Assembly: GCF_019331675.1 (NCBI RefSeq)
Contig: NZ_JAHBBJ010000017.1
Span: 1 to 64,000, forward strand
DNA from: Bifidobacterium miconisargentati
GTDB taxonomy: Bacteria; Actinomycetota; Actinomycetes; Actinomycetales; Bifidobacteriaceae
Length of the DNA: 64,000 nt
Direction of reading: 5' to 3'
Shown here in pieces: positions 26,095 to 35,198 of the stretch. The stretch's first letter is position 1; every line of letters begins with the position of its first letter. The notes under the pieces are model-generated. The model was not told the origin of the DNA. It did not search any database and saw nothing but the letters and a program-made list of their open reading frames with translations. A program made the position numbers and the translations under genes.

Positions 26095-26493
26095 ATGGAA
26101 AATCCGAGCGCATTCCCGATGGGCAAACCGAACGATGCCTTCGCCCAGTATTTCGAAGGCCAAAGCTACCTGGCTCCGCTCGCCGGTGATGATCAGGTGA
26201 ACGTGGCCAACGTGACCTTCGAGCCCGGCTGCACGAATCACTGGCACATCCACCACGGCATCTGCCAGATTCTGCTGGCCGTGGGCGGGCGTGGCTACTA
26301 CCAGATCGAAGGCCAGGAGCCGGTGGAGCTGAAGCCGGGCGAGGTGGCCTACATCCCGCCGGACACCAAGCACTGGCATGGCGCCGCGCCGACCGAGGCA
26401 TTCGCCCATGTGGCCGTCATGCCCAAGAAGGAAGGCGCCTCCACCGAATGGCTGGAGCCGGTCGACGAGGAAGCCTACAGGAAGCTGGCGTGA
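26095..26493 (+). CDS. Cupin domain protein
   Basis: 132-residue single-domain cupin. Metal ligands are in NHWHIHHGICQILLAVGGRG (motif 1, with two or three His and a Glu-like position taken by Gln) and PPDTKHWHGAAP (motif 2). This pattern is that of carboxymuconolactone-decarboxylase-associated or YhhW-like small cupins, often found with flavodoxins and aldo-keto reductases in redox operons. AAAGGA lies about 10 bases before the ATG. It shares the operon with the flavodoxin gene. Substrate unknown. Confidence 0.8.
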   Translation: MENPSAFPMGKPNDAFAQYFEGQSYLAPLAGDDQVNVANVTFEPGCTNHWHIHHGICQILLAVGGRGYYQIEGQEPVELKPGEVAYIPPDTKHWHGAAPTEAFAHVAVMPKKEGASTEWLEPVDEEAYRKLA

Positions 26494-26542
26494 CGGCTCA
26501 ATCGCCCCTTGTTTATCCGTCGATGACGGGTAAATCTGTTTG

Positions 26543-26659
26543 AAGCCTCACTAAGTATGCGGCCGAACCAAGATTCCGCATACATAGTGAGGCTTCGAGC
26601 CCTAAAACCCTCACTAAGTATGCGGGTGCTTCGTTGAGCCGCATACTTAGTGAGGGTTT
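26543..26659. repeat. Twin-hairpin repeat B, copy 1
   Basis: Two successive hairpins whose arms are GCCTCACTAAGTATGCGG / CCGCATACATAGTGAGGC (26545-26562 with 26576-26593) and ACCCTCACTAAGTATGCGG with its complement (26606-26624 with 26639-26657). The same unit occurs at 34967-35081 and 36519-36634. It fills most of the gap between the cupin gene and the convergent ABC permease gene, where it could serve as a bidirectional terminator. Confidence 0.85.
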
Positions 26660-26698
26660 CCGCGTATCTGGCCTCCGAAAGCGGCTCCTAACTGCCCG

Positions 26699-27490
26699 CT
26701 ACCGCATTTCCGGCGGCTTGTACTGGTCGTCGGCGGTGAAACAGGTGCGGTAGACCATCGCCATGATGAGGCTGTCGGCCACCAGGGTCAGCGCGGCGAT
26801 GGCGGCGAACACCACGAACTGGTACTTGGCAGCCTCAAGCGGGTCGCCGCCGGCGATGACCTGACCGGCCATCATGCCGGGAATCGTCACGATGCCGCAG
26901 GATGCCAGCGTGGCCGTTGTGGGCAGCAGACCCAGCCGGATCGAGGAGACGATCGAAGGTCGGGCGGCCTCCCAGGCGGTGGAGCCCAGGGCCAGGAGCG
27001 TGTCGATTTCGTCACGGCGCTCGTTCATGCTCTCGTAGAACCGGCTCAGGCCCACGGCCAACGCGGACACGGTATTGCCGAGCAGCATGCCGGTCAGCGG
27101 CACCACGAGCTGCGGCGCATACCATGGGTGCGGGCGCACCACGAGCTCCGTGACCAGCGAGATCATGAGCAGCATCGTGATGGTCAGACTCAGCAGCACC
27201 GGACCGGCGAGACCTTTCGGTATGCCCTTGGCGCGCGAGAGCGTGATCTGCACGGCGGCCACCAGCATCACTGCGATCACCGCGAACACGAGGAACACGT
27301 TGTTCGTGCGGATCACATAGCCGATGATGAAGCCCATCGCGCACAATTGCAGCAACGCGCGGCATGCGGACCACAGCAATGTCTTGCCGATGTTGATGCG
27401 CATGAGCTCGCTGATGCCGGCCGCGACGGCCACCATGGCCAGAGCGACCAACAGGCCCCAGATGTCAATATCGTATGCGTTACCTGTCAT
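26699..27490 (-). CDS. ABC transporter permease, FetB/UPF0014 family
   Basis: 263-residue membrane protein with about seven hydrophobic segments. UPF0014 signatures are RALLQLCAMGFIIGYVI, GLSRFYESMNERRDEIDTLLALGSTAWEAA and GIVTIPGMMAGQVIAGGDPLEAAKYQ. In E. coli the homologue FetB works with the ATPase FetA to export iron. The ATPase gene lies upstream in the same direction, separated by a repeat-containing 87-base spacer. Iron or another metal or envelope substrate is likely; the export role is from the family. Confidence 0.85.
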   Translation of the reverse strand: MTGNAYDIDIWGLLVALAMVAVAAGISELMRINIGKTLLWSACRALLQLCAMGFIIGYVIRTNNVFLVFAVIAVMLVAAVQITLSRAKGIPKGLAGPVLLSLTITMLLMISLVTELVVRPHPWYAPQLVVPLTGMLLGNTVSALAVGLSRFYESMNERRDEIDTLLALGSTAWEAARPSIVSSIRLGLLPTTATLASCGIVTIPGMMAGQVIAGGDPLEAAKYQFVVFAAIAALTLVADSLIMAMVYRTCFTADDQYKPPEMR

Positions 27491-27520
27491 GCCTGGTGTC
27501 TTCCTTCATATTCACGATTC

Positions 27521-27567
27521 GCTCCCTCAGTCCGCTTTGCGGACGGTCCCCCTCAGGGAAGGGCGCC
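27521..27567. repeat. Dispersed palindromic repeat A, short copy
   Basis: GCTCCCTCAGTCCGCTTTGC with its mirror GGACGGTCCCCCTCAGGGAAG. It lies between the two ABC genes, so the operon has been interrupted by a repeat without loss of orientation. Confidence 0.6.
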
Positions 27568-27577
27568 GGCAGCGGGG

Positions 27578-28453
27578 TCATGCCTGCGCCCCGGTCTTCG
27601 TGGTCTTCTCGGTCAGTGTTCCGTTGGCCAGGGTCACGATTCGGGAGGCGCGGCCATCCGGCGGGCGGTGACGGATACGGATGATCGCCATGCCGCCGGC
27701 TGCTGCGGTGGCCATGATATCCGCCACCTTCTCGGCGTTCTCGTCATCCAGGCCGGCGTCCACCTCGTCCGCCAGCAGCACCTTCGGTTCGGTCAGGAGC
27801 GTGCGCGCCAGTGAGACGCGCGCCGCCTGGCCTCCGGACAGGTCATGCGGCGGACGGGCGAGGTCGATATCCTCGCAACCCATCGCATCCAACGTCATGC
27901 GGATCTTCTGATCGGTGAGCAGTCTGCGCGCCTGCTGGTCGTTGTTGCGGAACAGCGCCACGAACCTACGGCCCAGACCGACCTTGCCGATGCGATGTGG
28001 CGAGGAGGGCGCGCCGGTGGTATTGACGGGCGCGGCATGGGGAGTGGAGACATCGGCCGTAACGTCTGCCTTGACGGCGTCACTTGCGTTGCCAATGCTG
28101 TCGGCCCCCGCGCGAATCACCAGCGTGAACGGCAGACGAATCGCATCGGCCACCGTCTCGCCCGGCAGAATCGGTTTCTGCGGCAGATACGCCACCTCAT
28201 GCCGCCACTGCTGCGGCGTGAACTCATCGGAATCATGCCCGTCCAGCGTAAACGAGCCGGTCGCATGCGGGTTCAGTCGTGCGAACGCCGTCAGCAGACT
28301 GCTCTTGCCGGAGCCGGACGGCCCGACCAGATCCACGATCTCACCGGGGGCAATCGCAAATTCAAGATTCTTGAAAATCGTGCGGCGCTCGCCTTGCGTC
28401 GGCACGATGCATGTCACCCCGTTCGCGGTGAATACGTTCTCCGTACTGCTCAT
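27578..28453 (-). CDS. ABC transporter ATP-binding protein, FetA-like
   Basis: 291-residue ATPase. Walker A is GPSGSGKSS, the Q-loop VAYLPQKPILPGETV, the signature LSGGQAARVSLARTLL and Walker B VLLADEVDAGLDDENA. Between Q-loop and signature there is an insert of about 55 residues rich in Ala, Val and Asp that is not usual for FetA. ATG at 28453 fits the N-terminal domain; no good ribosome site is seen there, and a longer frame reaches 28591. It pairs with the UPF0014 permease downstream. Confidence 0.82.
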   Translation of the reverse strand: MSSTENVFTANGVTCIVPTQGERRTIFKNLEFAIAPGEIVDLVGPSGSGKSSLLTAFARLNPHATGSFTLDGHDSDEFTPQQWRHEVAYLPQKPILPGETVADAIRLPFTLVIRAGADSIGNASDAVKADVTADVSTPHAAPVNTTGAPSSPHRIGKVGLGRRFVALFRNNDQQARRLLTDQKIRMTLDAMGCEDIDLARPPHDLSGGQAARVSLARTLLTEPKVLLADEVDAGLDDENAEKVADIMATAAAGGMAIIRIRHRPPDGRASRIVTLANGTLTEKTTKTGAQA

Positions 28454-28689
28454 ATTGGGCACGTTACTTCGCCGGCGGCATTGCGCCAACGTCCGCGCGT
28501 TTCTTAGCGGACTCTTAGATGCTTGGCGGTCTGATATAACCGTAGGAAAAGGCTTATCGCCGAGCCGAATACGCGCACCGGGCCGGTTCACCTCGTGAAA
28601 GTTCTCTGCAGGGGCAGGTCTTTACGAAGGTTTCCATGGACGGGATCGCGGTTGTTCGGGCTGGGCAATGCGAATGCGAAGGTATGCGG

Positions 28690-29394
28690 ATGACGACGGC
28701 GAACGATTACGCGACCGATCCGGGACGACTGCTGCTGCCGGCCGTGCTGTTCATCGAGGACGATCCGAATCTGGGATCGATGACCGCGGAAATGCTGGGA
28801 CTGGATTATCGCGTGGACTGGGTGCAAACGATTGCGGATGCACGGGGCAGGCTTGCCGCGGACACGTACGACGTGATGATCGTGGACCGCCGTCTGCCGG
28901 ATGGTGACGGATTGGACCTGATTCGTGGCCTGCGCGCGGCCGGGGTCGCCACGCCCGCGCTGGTGCTGACCGCGCTCGCCGAAGTGGACGACATCGTGGA
29001 CGGACTGGATGCCGGGGCCAACGACTATCTCACCAAACCGTTCCATGTGGTGGAGCTTGAGGCCCGGCTGCGCGCGCTGCTGCGCGGGTTCCACGCGCAG
29101 GCGGCGAGCATCATGATCGGCGACTGGCTGCTGAAACCCGGCTCCAACATCATCGAGGATCCGGATGGGCGGACGGTGCCGCTGACCGACGTGGAATCGA
29201 AGTTGCTCGCCACCCTTGCCGCGGCGCCGGACCATGTGTTCAGCCGCGAGGAACTGCTGAAGAATGCGTTCTCGACCGGCAGCGACATCGGTGCCGTGGA
29301 CGTGTACGTGTCATACGTACGCGGCAAAACCACGCGCGGCATCATCGCCACCGTGCGCGGCAAGGGCTATCGGATCGGGCGGCCGCAGGATTAG
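28690..29394 (+). CDS. Two-component response regulator, OmpR family
   Basis: 234-residue DNA-binding response regulator. The receiver has acidic residues in LFIEDDPN, the phosphoacceptor Asp66 in MIVDRRLPDGDG, Thr in VLTALAE and Lys in LTKPF. The C-terminal winged helix has LTDVESKLLATLAA and VYVSYVRGKTT, ending in RGKGYRIG. ATG at 28690 has AAGG 7 bases upstream; ATG at 28684 and 28636 are alternatives. The histidine kinase gene follows after a 109-base spacer with a short repeat-like stretch. Target genes unknown. Confidence 0.87.
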   Translation: MTTANDYATDPGRLLLPAVLFIEDDPNLGSMTAEMLGLDYRVDWVQTIADARGRLAADTYDVMIVDRRLPDGDGLDLIRGLRAAGVATPALVLTALAEVDDIVDGLDAGANDYLTKPFHVVELEARLRALLRGFHAQAASIMIGDWLLKPGSNIIEDPDGRTVPLTDVESKLLATLAAAPDHVFSREELLKNAFSTGSDIGAVDVYVSYVRGKTTRGIIATVRGKGYRIGRPQD

Positions 29395-29503
29395 ACGGCG
29401 GTTTCGTTGGCGCTCCCCATCAGGGGAGGCGACGGTCCAGCCGTCTGCGGAATGGTTCGGCGGGGCCTGATTGGATGAGGAACGGCATGAGGAAGGATGA
29501 ACA

Positions 29504-30541
29504 ATGTCGAATGACTCGCGGTCGGACAAGCATGCAGGCACACATACGGACAAGCATGCGGACACACGTCGGCCCGGCAGCGTTGCCGGCCTGATCAGCC
29601 TGCGCATGACCATCGCGATGACCATCATCACCGTGGTGGGCGGGCTCATATTCGTGGCGGGCGTGCTGCTCGGCTCGTGCCACGAGTTCACCGAGCGCGG
29701 GCTTGACCCGAATGCCATGTCCGTCACCGAACAGTTCGGCTCGGGCACGATGGTCATCGACACCAGAAAGGCCGTGGGATTCACCGTGCTGTTCGTGTTC
29801 GGCGTCATCGCGGCCGTGGCGTTGATCGGGCGATACTACTCGCACAAGGAGGTCGCGCCGTTGGAGCACGCCTTCGAACTGCAGAAGGACTTCGTGGCGG
29901 ACGCCAGCCACGAGCTCAAAACACCGTTGGCGGTCATCTCCACGCGCATCGACCTCATCGAATTCCGGCGGGCCCATGGCCAGCCGATCGACGGTGCCAT
30001 AGACGACCTGCGCGGCGATGTGGACCGTATGAACGCCATCATCACCGATCTGCTGGTGGCCGCGCGCGGTGCCGTGGACGCCAGGCCGGTGGCGCTCGCC
30101 GAGGTGATGAGCCAGTCCATCGATTCGGTGAGGCCGCTGGCGGACAAGCGCGGCGTGGGCCTAAACACCCATATCGACGGGGATCCGGCGCGGTTCGTGG
30201 TGCGCGGCAATGCCGTGGGACTGTCGCGCTGCCTGGTGGCGGTGCTCGACAATGCCATCGCGCATTCCCCGGCGGATTCCTCGGTCACGATCTCGCTCGG
30301 CTACCATCATCACGGCGACGTGGCCATTCGCGTCGCCGATTGCGGCAGCGGCATCGGCTCGAATCCGGAGCGACTGTTCCGCAGGTTCGCGCGCGATGAC
30401 GACGGCACCGAACATCAGGGCTACGGGCTGGGACTGGCGTTGGCCCGCGACGTGGCCAGCCGATACGACGGCACGCTGAGTGTGGAATCCACGTCGGATT
30501 CCGGCACCACGATGCTGATCACCCTGCCGTTGGCCGCATAG
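29504..30541 (+). CDS. Two-component sensor histidine kinase
   Basis: 345-residue membrane kinase. Two transmembrane segments (about residues 26-58 and 85-110) enclose a short extracytoplasmic loop (SCHEFTERGLDPNAMS). The H-box is FVADASHELKTPLAV with His136, the N-box VAVLDNAIAHSP, G1 VADCGSGIGSNPERLF and G2 GYGLGLALARDV. No separate HAMP domain is evident. The small loop suggests intramembrane or envelope sensing. It is the partner of the preceding response regulator. Confidence 0.88.
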   Translation: MSNDSRSDKHAGTHTDKHADTRRPGSVAGLISLRMTIAMTIITVVGGLIFVAGVLLGSCHEFTERGLDPNAMSVTEQFGSGTMVIDTRKAVGFTVLFVFGVIAAVALIGRYYSHKEVAPLEHAFELQKDFVADASHELKTPLAVISTRIDLIEFRRAHGQPIDGAIDDLRGDVDRMNAIITDLLVAARGAVDARPVALAEVMSQSIDSVRPLADKRGVGLNTHIDGDPARFVVRGNAVGLSRCLVAVLDNAIAHSPADSSVTISLGYHHHGDVAIRVADCGSGIGSNPERLFRRFARDDDGTEHQGYGLGLALARDVASRYDGTLSVESTSDSGTTMLITLPLAA

Positions 30542-30547
30542 CACCGG

Positions 30548-31438
30548 TCAGACCGTCGCAAGTTCGCGGATGCGTTCGATGAACGCGGCGACGGCGGGGG
30601 AGGGGTCGCGCGGATACAGCAGGCCGTAGGACAGGCCCACCGGTTCGGGCCAATCCACCGGCACGTTCACCAGTTGCGGATGCACGTCCGCCCACATGGG
30701 CTTGGAGATGAGCAGGTCGCCGGCCTGCGCGCATGCGTTGAACGTGTCCAATCCGTAGTGGTCGATGTCGACGAGCTCGATGCCGGCATGCCGGGAGAGC
30801 AGGTCGCGGGCGGTCTCGTCGCCGCCGTGATGTTGGGCGATGATGTGGACGCGCGTGCCTGTCAGGTCGTCCAGTGTGATGATCGGCAGGCGGGCGAGCG
30901 GGTGCTCGCGCGGCACGGCAAGGCACAGCGGCTCGTAGTCAAGCACTAGGGTGCCGCAATACCGGCTCCAATAATCGGCGTCGAACGCGGTGGACACCAT
31001 GTCGATATCCTGACCCAGATGGGCGATAATGCTGTTGATGGTCGTGGTGTTGTCCGCAAGGGAGACCAGTTCCAGACGGATCTCCGGGTGCTTGCCGGCG
31101 TCCTTCTGCCACAGGTCGAGGATGCGGCGGCCGGAGCGCAGCACGGAGACGCCGAGACGCACCGGTTCGACATTGGCGGCGGAGCGACGCCGCGTGCGAC
31201 TGATGAGCTCCCTGCATTGGTGCATGATGCCGCGCGCGTCGGCGACGAAATCGCGGCCCTGAGGGGTGAGCTCCACGCCGCTGCGGGAACGGACGAACAG
31301 GGTGAGGTCGTATTCCGTCTCGAACGTGTTGATCTGCTTGGCCAGGGCCGGGGTGGAGATGTGCAGTTCGTGCCCGGCCTTGGCGAAACTGCCGGTGTCC
31401 GCCGCCGCGATGATGGCGTCCAATCGCTTGTCGTACAT
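30548..31438 (-). CDS. LysR family regulator (paralogue 1)
   Basis: 296-residue LysR-type regulator. The N-terminal helix-turn-helix is DAIIAAADTGSFAKAGHELH followed by ISTPALAKQINTFETEYDL; the substrate-binding domain runs to the end. ATG at 31438 (MYDKRLDAI) was chosen because the paralogue at 44701 starts identically (MYDRRLVAI). It is divergent from the MFS gene at 31801 across a repeat-filled spacer. A second LysR/MFS pair of the same build lies at 43237-45603. Confidence 0.87.
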   Translation of the reverse strand: MYDKRLDAIIAAADTGSFAKAGHELHISTPALAKQINTFETEYDLTLFVRSRSGVELTPQGRDFVADARGIMHQCRELISRTRRRSAANVEPVRLGVSVLRSGRRILDLWQKDAGKHPEIRLELVSLADNTTTINSIIAHLGQDIDMVSTAFDADYWSRYCGTLVLDYEPLCLAVPREHPLARLPIITLDDLTGTRVHIIAQHHGGDETARDLLSRHAGIELVDIDHYGLDTFNACAQAGDLLISKPMWADVHPQLVNVPVDWPEPVGLSYGLLYPRDPSPAVAAFIERIRELATV

Positions 31439-31800
31439 GATGAAACCGGCCTGCCTTTCTTGGAATGCTCCCCTTGGTCGGCTATACCGACAGCTCCATC
31501 GGCGAGAAGCCTTCGGTATGCTGACTTTCTGGCTCCCCTCGCTGAGGACATGCCGTGAAGCAAACAGCAGAGCTGTTTGTAGGCAATGTGCGAGACGACG
31601 GTCGAGCCGGCACAACGCGAACGGAGTTCGTCATTAATTGCAGGACGAGCTGCCGGTCGGAGACCGACTGAGGGAAGCGGTTATAAACTATTAGTTTACA
31701 ACCCATAAACCACAATCATTCACAAACGCATATCTTTCAACATTTCACAAGCGTACAGTATCTCACGCAGTAACCAAAAGTATATGTATGAAGGATACCT
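31439..31800. repeat. Divergent spacer with repeat A and AT-rich promoter region
   Basis: No gene. 31468-31500 holds a short copy of repeat A (GCTCCCCTTGGTCGGCTATA...). From 31522 to 31680 a longer copy of about 150 bases runs from GGCTCCCCTCGCTGAGG through GAGCTGTTTGTAGGCAATGT to GGTCGGAGACCGACTGAGGG; it matches the inside of the MITE at 39417-39639 in the other orientation. After it, an AT-rich stretch includes the palindrome AAACTATTAGTTT (31685-31697), a possible LysR site. Confidence 0.7.
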
Positions 31801-33180
31801 GTGAGTTCCGTATCGAAGCATTCCGCAAACCTCACCACGGCTGCGGCGGCCATCGCCTCGTTCCTGGCCGGCATGGACGTGCTCATCGTCAACGTGGCGC
31901 TGCCCACCATCGCATCCGACCTCGGCGGCGACATGGCCGTACAGCAGTGGGTGGTGGACGGTTACACGCTCCTGTTCGCGGCCCTGCTGCTCTTCGCCGG
32001 CAGTCTCGCGGACCAGTTTGGCGCCAAACGTATCTTCCTCATCGGCGCGACGCTGTTCGGTGCCGCCTCGCTGTTCTGCTCGTTCGCATGGTCGATGATG
32101 GCCCTGGTCGCCGGCCGCTGTGTGCTCGGCATCGCCTCGGCCCTGCTGCTGCCGGCGTCGATGTCGCTGATCAACGAGGCCAGCCCGAATCCGCGATATC
32201 GCGCGTGGGCATTGGCGCTCTGGGGTGCAGGCGGCGCTTCGGCCTCGGCCGTCGGGCCGCTGCTCGGTGGATTGCTGACGCCGATCCACTGGAGCCTGGT
32301 GTTCGCCATCAACGTGCCGTTCTGCCTGGCCATTCTGGCGGTCGCCCCGCGCATCGTGCCCTCGCCTCAACGCCCCACCCGATTCGATTGGATCGGCCAG
32401 ATCCTGGCGTTGATCGGATTGGGGACGTTGGTCGCGGGCATCATCGAAGTCGGCTCCGCCGGTATCGCAGCTCCCGTGACGCTGCTGCCGCTCCTGGCCG
32501 GCGTGGCGGCGCTCGTGGCGTTCGCGTATTCGCAGACCAAGGTCGCCGCCCCGATGATGCCGCTCGGCCTCTTCCGCGTGCGCGGCATGCAGGTGGCGTT
32601 GCAGATCGGATTCATCATGATCTTCAACTGGTACGGCATGGTGTTCATCTGCACGATGTTCCTGCAGAACGAGTTGCACATGAACCCGTTCATGGCCGGA
32701 CTGGTGTTCGTGCCGTCCGCGTTCGTGACCATTGTCGGCAACCTGACGGGCGGGCGCATTGTCACCGCACGCGGCTCGAAGTTCTCGATCACCCTGGGAC
32801 TGGCCATCATGATCGCCGGGTTCATGTTCGAGTTTCTGACCCCTCAGCCGATTCCGGTGTGGGTGATCGCCACGGGGCTGAGCGTGGTCGGATTCGGAGC
32901 GGCCATCACCACGCCGGCGGCCGCGGGGGTGGTCCTGAAAAGTGTGAACGCCTCGCAGGCCGGCATCGCCTCCGCCATGTTCAACACCTTCCGCCAGGTC
33001 GGCGGTGCCATCGGCGTGGCGGTATTCGGCGTCATCGCCACATTCCTGCCCTCGCTGGACCTTGCCCTGCGCTGCGTGTTCCTAGCCTCCGCGCTGCTGC
33101 TCGCGTACGTGCTGGCATTCGAACTCCTGCGGTGGAAGGATGCCCCCATGACTGCCGCGGCCGCCGAATCGGTGGCATAA
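31801..33180 (+). CDS. MFS transporter, DHA2-like drug exporter
   Basis: 459-residue proton-driven exporter. Features are DVLIVNVALPTIASDLGG in helix 1, the loop motif GSLADQFGAKRIFLIG and the helix 5 sequence GALLGGLLTPIHWSLVFAIN-like (here GPLLGGLLTPIHWSLVFAIN), all typical of 14-helix DHA2 pumps. The start is GTG at 31801 with AAGGA at 31791-31795. It is divergent from LysR paralogue 1, which probably controls it. Substrate unknown. Confidence 0.87.
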   Translation: MSSVSKHSANLTTAAAAIASFLAGMDVLIVNVALPTIASDLGGDMAVQQWVVDGYTLLFAALLLFAGSLADQFGAKRIFLIGATLFGAASLFCSFAWSMMALVAGRCVLGIASALLLPASMSLINEASPNPRYRAWALALWGAGGASASAVGPLLGGLLTPIHWSLVFAINVPFCLAILAVAPRIVPSPQRPTRFDWIGQILALIGLGTLVAGIIEVGSAGIAAPVTLLPLLAGVAALVAFAYSQTKVAAPMMPLGLFRVRGMQVALQIGFIMIFNWYGMVFICTMFLQNELHMNPFMAGLVFVPSAFVTIVGNLTGGRIVTARGSKFSITLGLAIMIAGFMFEFLTPQPIPVWVIATGLSVVGFGAAITTPAAAGVVLKSVNASQAGIASAMFNTFRQVGGAIGVAVFGVIATFLPSLDLALRCVFLASALLLAYVLAFELLRWKDAPMTAAAAESVA

Positions 33181-33230
33181 TCGGGAATTGCTGGGTCATC
33201 AACGTCGAGGATGAATGGAGATGGTGGCGA

Positions 33231-34235
33231 ATGGCACAGGAGCAGGATGGCGCGGCGGCGTCGAACGTGAAAAACGTGAAGAATGCGAACGATATCAAGG
33301 TGATCGCCAACGTCGGCACGGGCACGATGGGCCATGCCATTACGTTGCAGTTCGCGCTCGCTGGCTACCAAACGCGCCTGGTCGGCCGCAGCGAGGCCTC
33401 GCTTGACCGCGGCATGGCCCGCATTCGGGCTGACGCCGAGACGTTCGCCGGTGCTGGGCTGCTGTATGAAGGCGAATCCGTGGACGATGTGCTCGCTCGC
33501 ATCACGCCGGTCGTCGGCTATGAGGAAGGCGTGACGGATGCCGATTTCGTCATCGAATCGGTGGCGGAAAACCTGGAGGTCAAGCAGGATGTGTGGCGAG
33601 AGATCGAGCGGTTCGCGCCCGAGGACGCGATTTTCGCCACCAACACGTCGGGGCTCAGCCCGACCGCCATTCAGTCGGTACTGCAGCATCCCGCGCGATT
33701 CGTGGTCGCCCACTTCTGGAACCCGGCGCAACTGATGCCGTTGGTGGAAGTGGTGCCCGGCGCCCACACCGACCCGCATGTGGTGGACGTGACCTTCGAC
33801 CTCATGAATCTCATCGGCAAGAAGCCGGCGAAAATCAAGAAGGAATCGCTGGGCTTCGTGGGCAACCGACTGCAGATGGCCGTGCTGCGCGAGGAATTCC
33901 ACATCATCCAGGAGGGCATCGCCGACGCCGCCACCGTGGATGACGTGATGAAGTACAGCCTCGGCCGCCGCTGGAACCTGGTCGGCCCGGTGGCCAGCAT
34001 CGACCTTGGCGGCCTCGATGTGTTCTACAACATCAGCACCTACCTGTTCGACGACATGGACAACGGCACCGGCCCCTCGCCGCTGCTCGCCGAAAAGGTC
34101 AAGGAGGGCAACCTCGGCGCCAAAACCGGGCGTGGCTTCTTCTCCTGGCAGGGCGAGGACGGCAAGCGCGTCATCGAGCAACGCGACAAGGCCCTGCTGC
34201 GCGCACTCAAGGAGGATGCCGCCGCAGCCGGATAG
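33231..34235 (+). CDS. 3-hydroxyacyl-CoA dehydrogenase family protein
   Basis: 334-residue NAD-dependent dehydrogenase. The N-terminal dinucleotide fold has GTGTMGHAITLQFALAGY; NTSGLSPTAI, HFWNPAQLMPLVEVVPG (catalytic His and Glu) and GFVGNRLQMAVLREE (catalytic Asn) follow. The C-terminal helical domain ends in GAKTGRGFFSW. This build fits 3-hydroxybutyryl-CoA dehydrogenase or L-gulonate 3-dehydrogenase. No other fatty-acid beta-oxidation gene is in the window, so it is an orphan here. ATG at 33231 starts a frame 50 bases after the MFS gene. Confidence 0.83.
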   Translation: MAQEQDGAAASNVKNVKNANDIKVIANVGTGTMGHAITLQFALAGYQTRLVGRSEASLDRGMARIRADAETFAGAGLLYEGESVDDVLARITPVVGYEEGVTDADFVIESVAENLEVKQDVWREIERFAPEDAIFATNTSGLSPTAIQSVLQHPARFVVAHFWNPAQLMPLVEVVPGAHTDPHVVDVTFDLMNLIGKKPAKIKKESLGFVGNRLQMAVLREEFHIIQEGIADAATVDDVMKYSLGRRWNLVGPVASIDLGGLDVFYNISTYLFDDMDNGTGPSPLLAEKVKEGNLGAKTGRGFFSWQGEDGKRVIEQRDKALLRALKEDAAAAG

Positions 34236-34259
34236 TAACCTGCCGAAAGCCGGGCTCCG

Positions 34260-34868
34260 TTACTCCCACACGTCGAGCTTGCGGTCCTTGAAGTAGTATT
34301 CCCGGTCCTTCTCGCCGATCGGGCGCACGGCCTTGCAGGGCACGCCATAGGCCACGGTGTCCGCCGGAATGTCGTGGCTGACCACCGAACCCGCGCCGAT
34401 GACGCAGTTGTCGCCGATGGTCACGCCCGGCAGGATCGTCACGTTCGCGCCGACCCACACGTTGCGGCCGATGGTCACCGGAATCGCGTACACGTAGTGA
34501 TGCTCGCGCAGCACCGGCAGCACCGGGTGGCCGGCGGTGGCGATGACCACGTTCGGGCCGAACATGCACCAGTCGCCGATGGTGATGTCCGCGTCGTCCA
34601 CGCAGGTGAAGTTCACGTTGCAGTAGACGCCCTTGCCCATGTGCACATGGTGGAAGCCCCAGTTGGCGCGCGCCGGTGTCTCCATATGGCATCCGTCGCC
34701 GATCTCGGCGAACATCTCCTTGAGGAGTCGTTGTTTGCCTTCCGCGTCGGTGGGGTGCGTCCGGTTGAACTCCCACAGCTTCTCCTGGTATTCGAGTTGG
34801 CCGCCCATGATGCTCGGATCGTCATAGTGATACGGCACCTGCTCTTCGCGCCGCTTCGCGTTGTCCAT
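34260..34868 (-). CDS. Sugar O-acetyltransferase, LacA/Maa type (copy 1)
   Basis: 202-residue left-handed beta-helix acetyltransferase using acetyl-CoA. An N-terminal Mac domain (YQEKLWEFNRTHPTDAEGKQ) is followed by hexapeptide repeats such as ITIGDWCMFGPNVVI, VTIGRNVWVGANVTILPGVT and IGDNCVIGAGSVVSHDIPA; the catalytic His is in ATAGHPV. ATG at 34868 has AGGAGG upstream. Two relatives are in this window (42086 and 60542). Converges with the hydroxyacyl-CoA dehydrogenase gene. The acceptor is probably a maltose- or galactoside-like sugar. Confidence 0.87.
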   Translation of the reverse strand: MDNAKRREEQVPYHYDDPSIMGGQLEYQEKLWEFNRTHPTDAEGKQRLLKEMFAEIGDGCHMETPARANWGFHHVHMGKGVYCNVNFTCVDDADITIGDWCMFGPNVVIATAGHPVLPVLREHHYVYAIPVTIGRNVWVGANVTILPGVTIGDNCVIGAGSVVSHDIPADTVAYGVPCKAVRPIGEKDREYYFKDRKLDVWE

Positions 34869-34966
34869 TGATGGCCTCCTATAGTCGCGTGATTCCAACG
34901 ATGTTTGCGTTATCATTATAGGTTGCCGCAGTGCGATGGGCCAGCGGGGCGTATAGCGGAGTCGCG

Positions 34967-35081
34967 ATCCTCACTAAGTATGCGGCTCAACGGAACGCGC
35001 GCATACATAGTGAGGATTGGGCCCCTTGAATCCTCACTATGTATGCGGTTCCTTGGTTCGGCCGCATACTTAGTGAGTATT
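34967..35081. repeat. Twin-hairpin repeat B, copy 2
   Basis: Hairpin 1: ATCCTCACTAAGTATGCG (34967-34984) with CGCATACATAGTGAGGAT (35000-35017). Hairpin 2: AATCCTCACTATGTATGCGG (35029-35048) with CCGCATACTTAGTGAGTATT (35062-35081). It lies just after the end of the AbiEi/DUF559-like gene; copy 3 lies just before its start. Confidence 0.85.
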
Positions 35082-35198
35082 GCGGCGGCGTGAGGTGTGC
35101 TGCCGTGACGTGATGCGTGAGAAGGCCAATCTGCGGAGACGGCCGGCGGCACCGGCGGCCTCTCGCATAACCGGTGCCGTGTGCGTTGTGTTCGTTGC

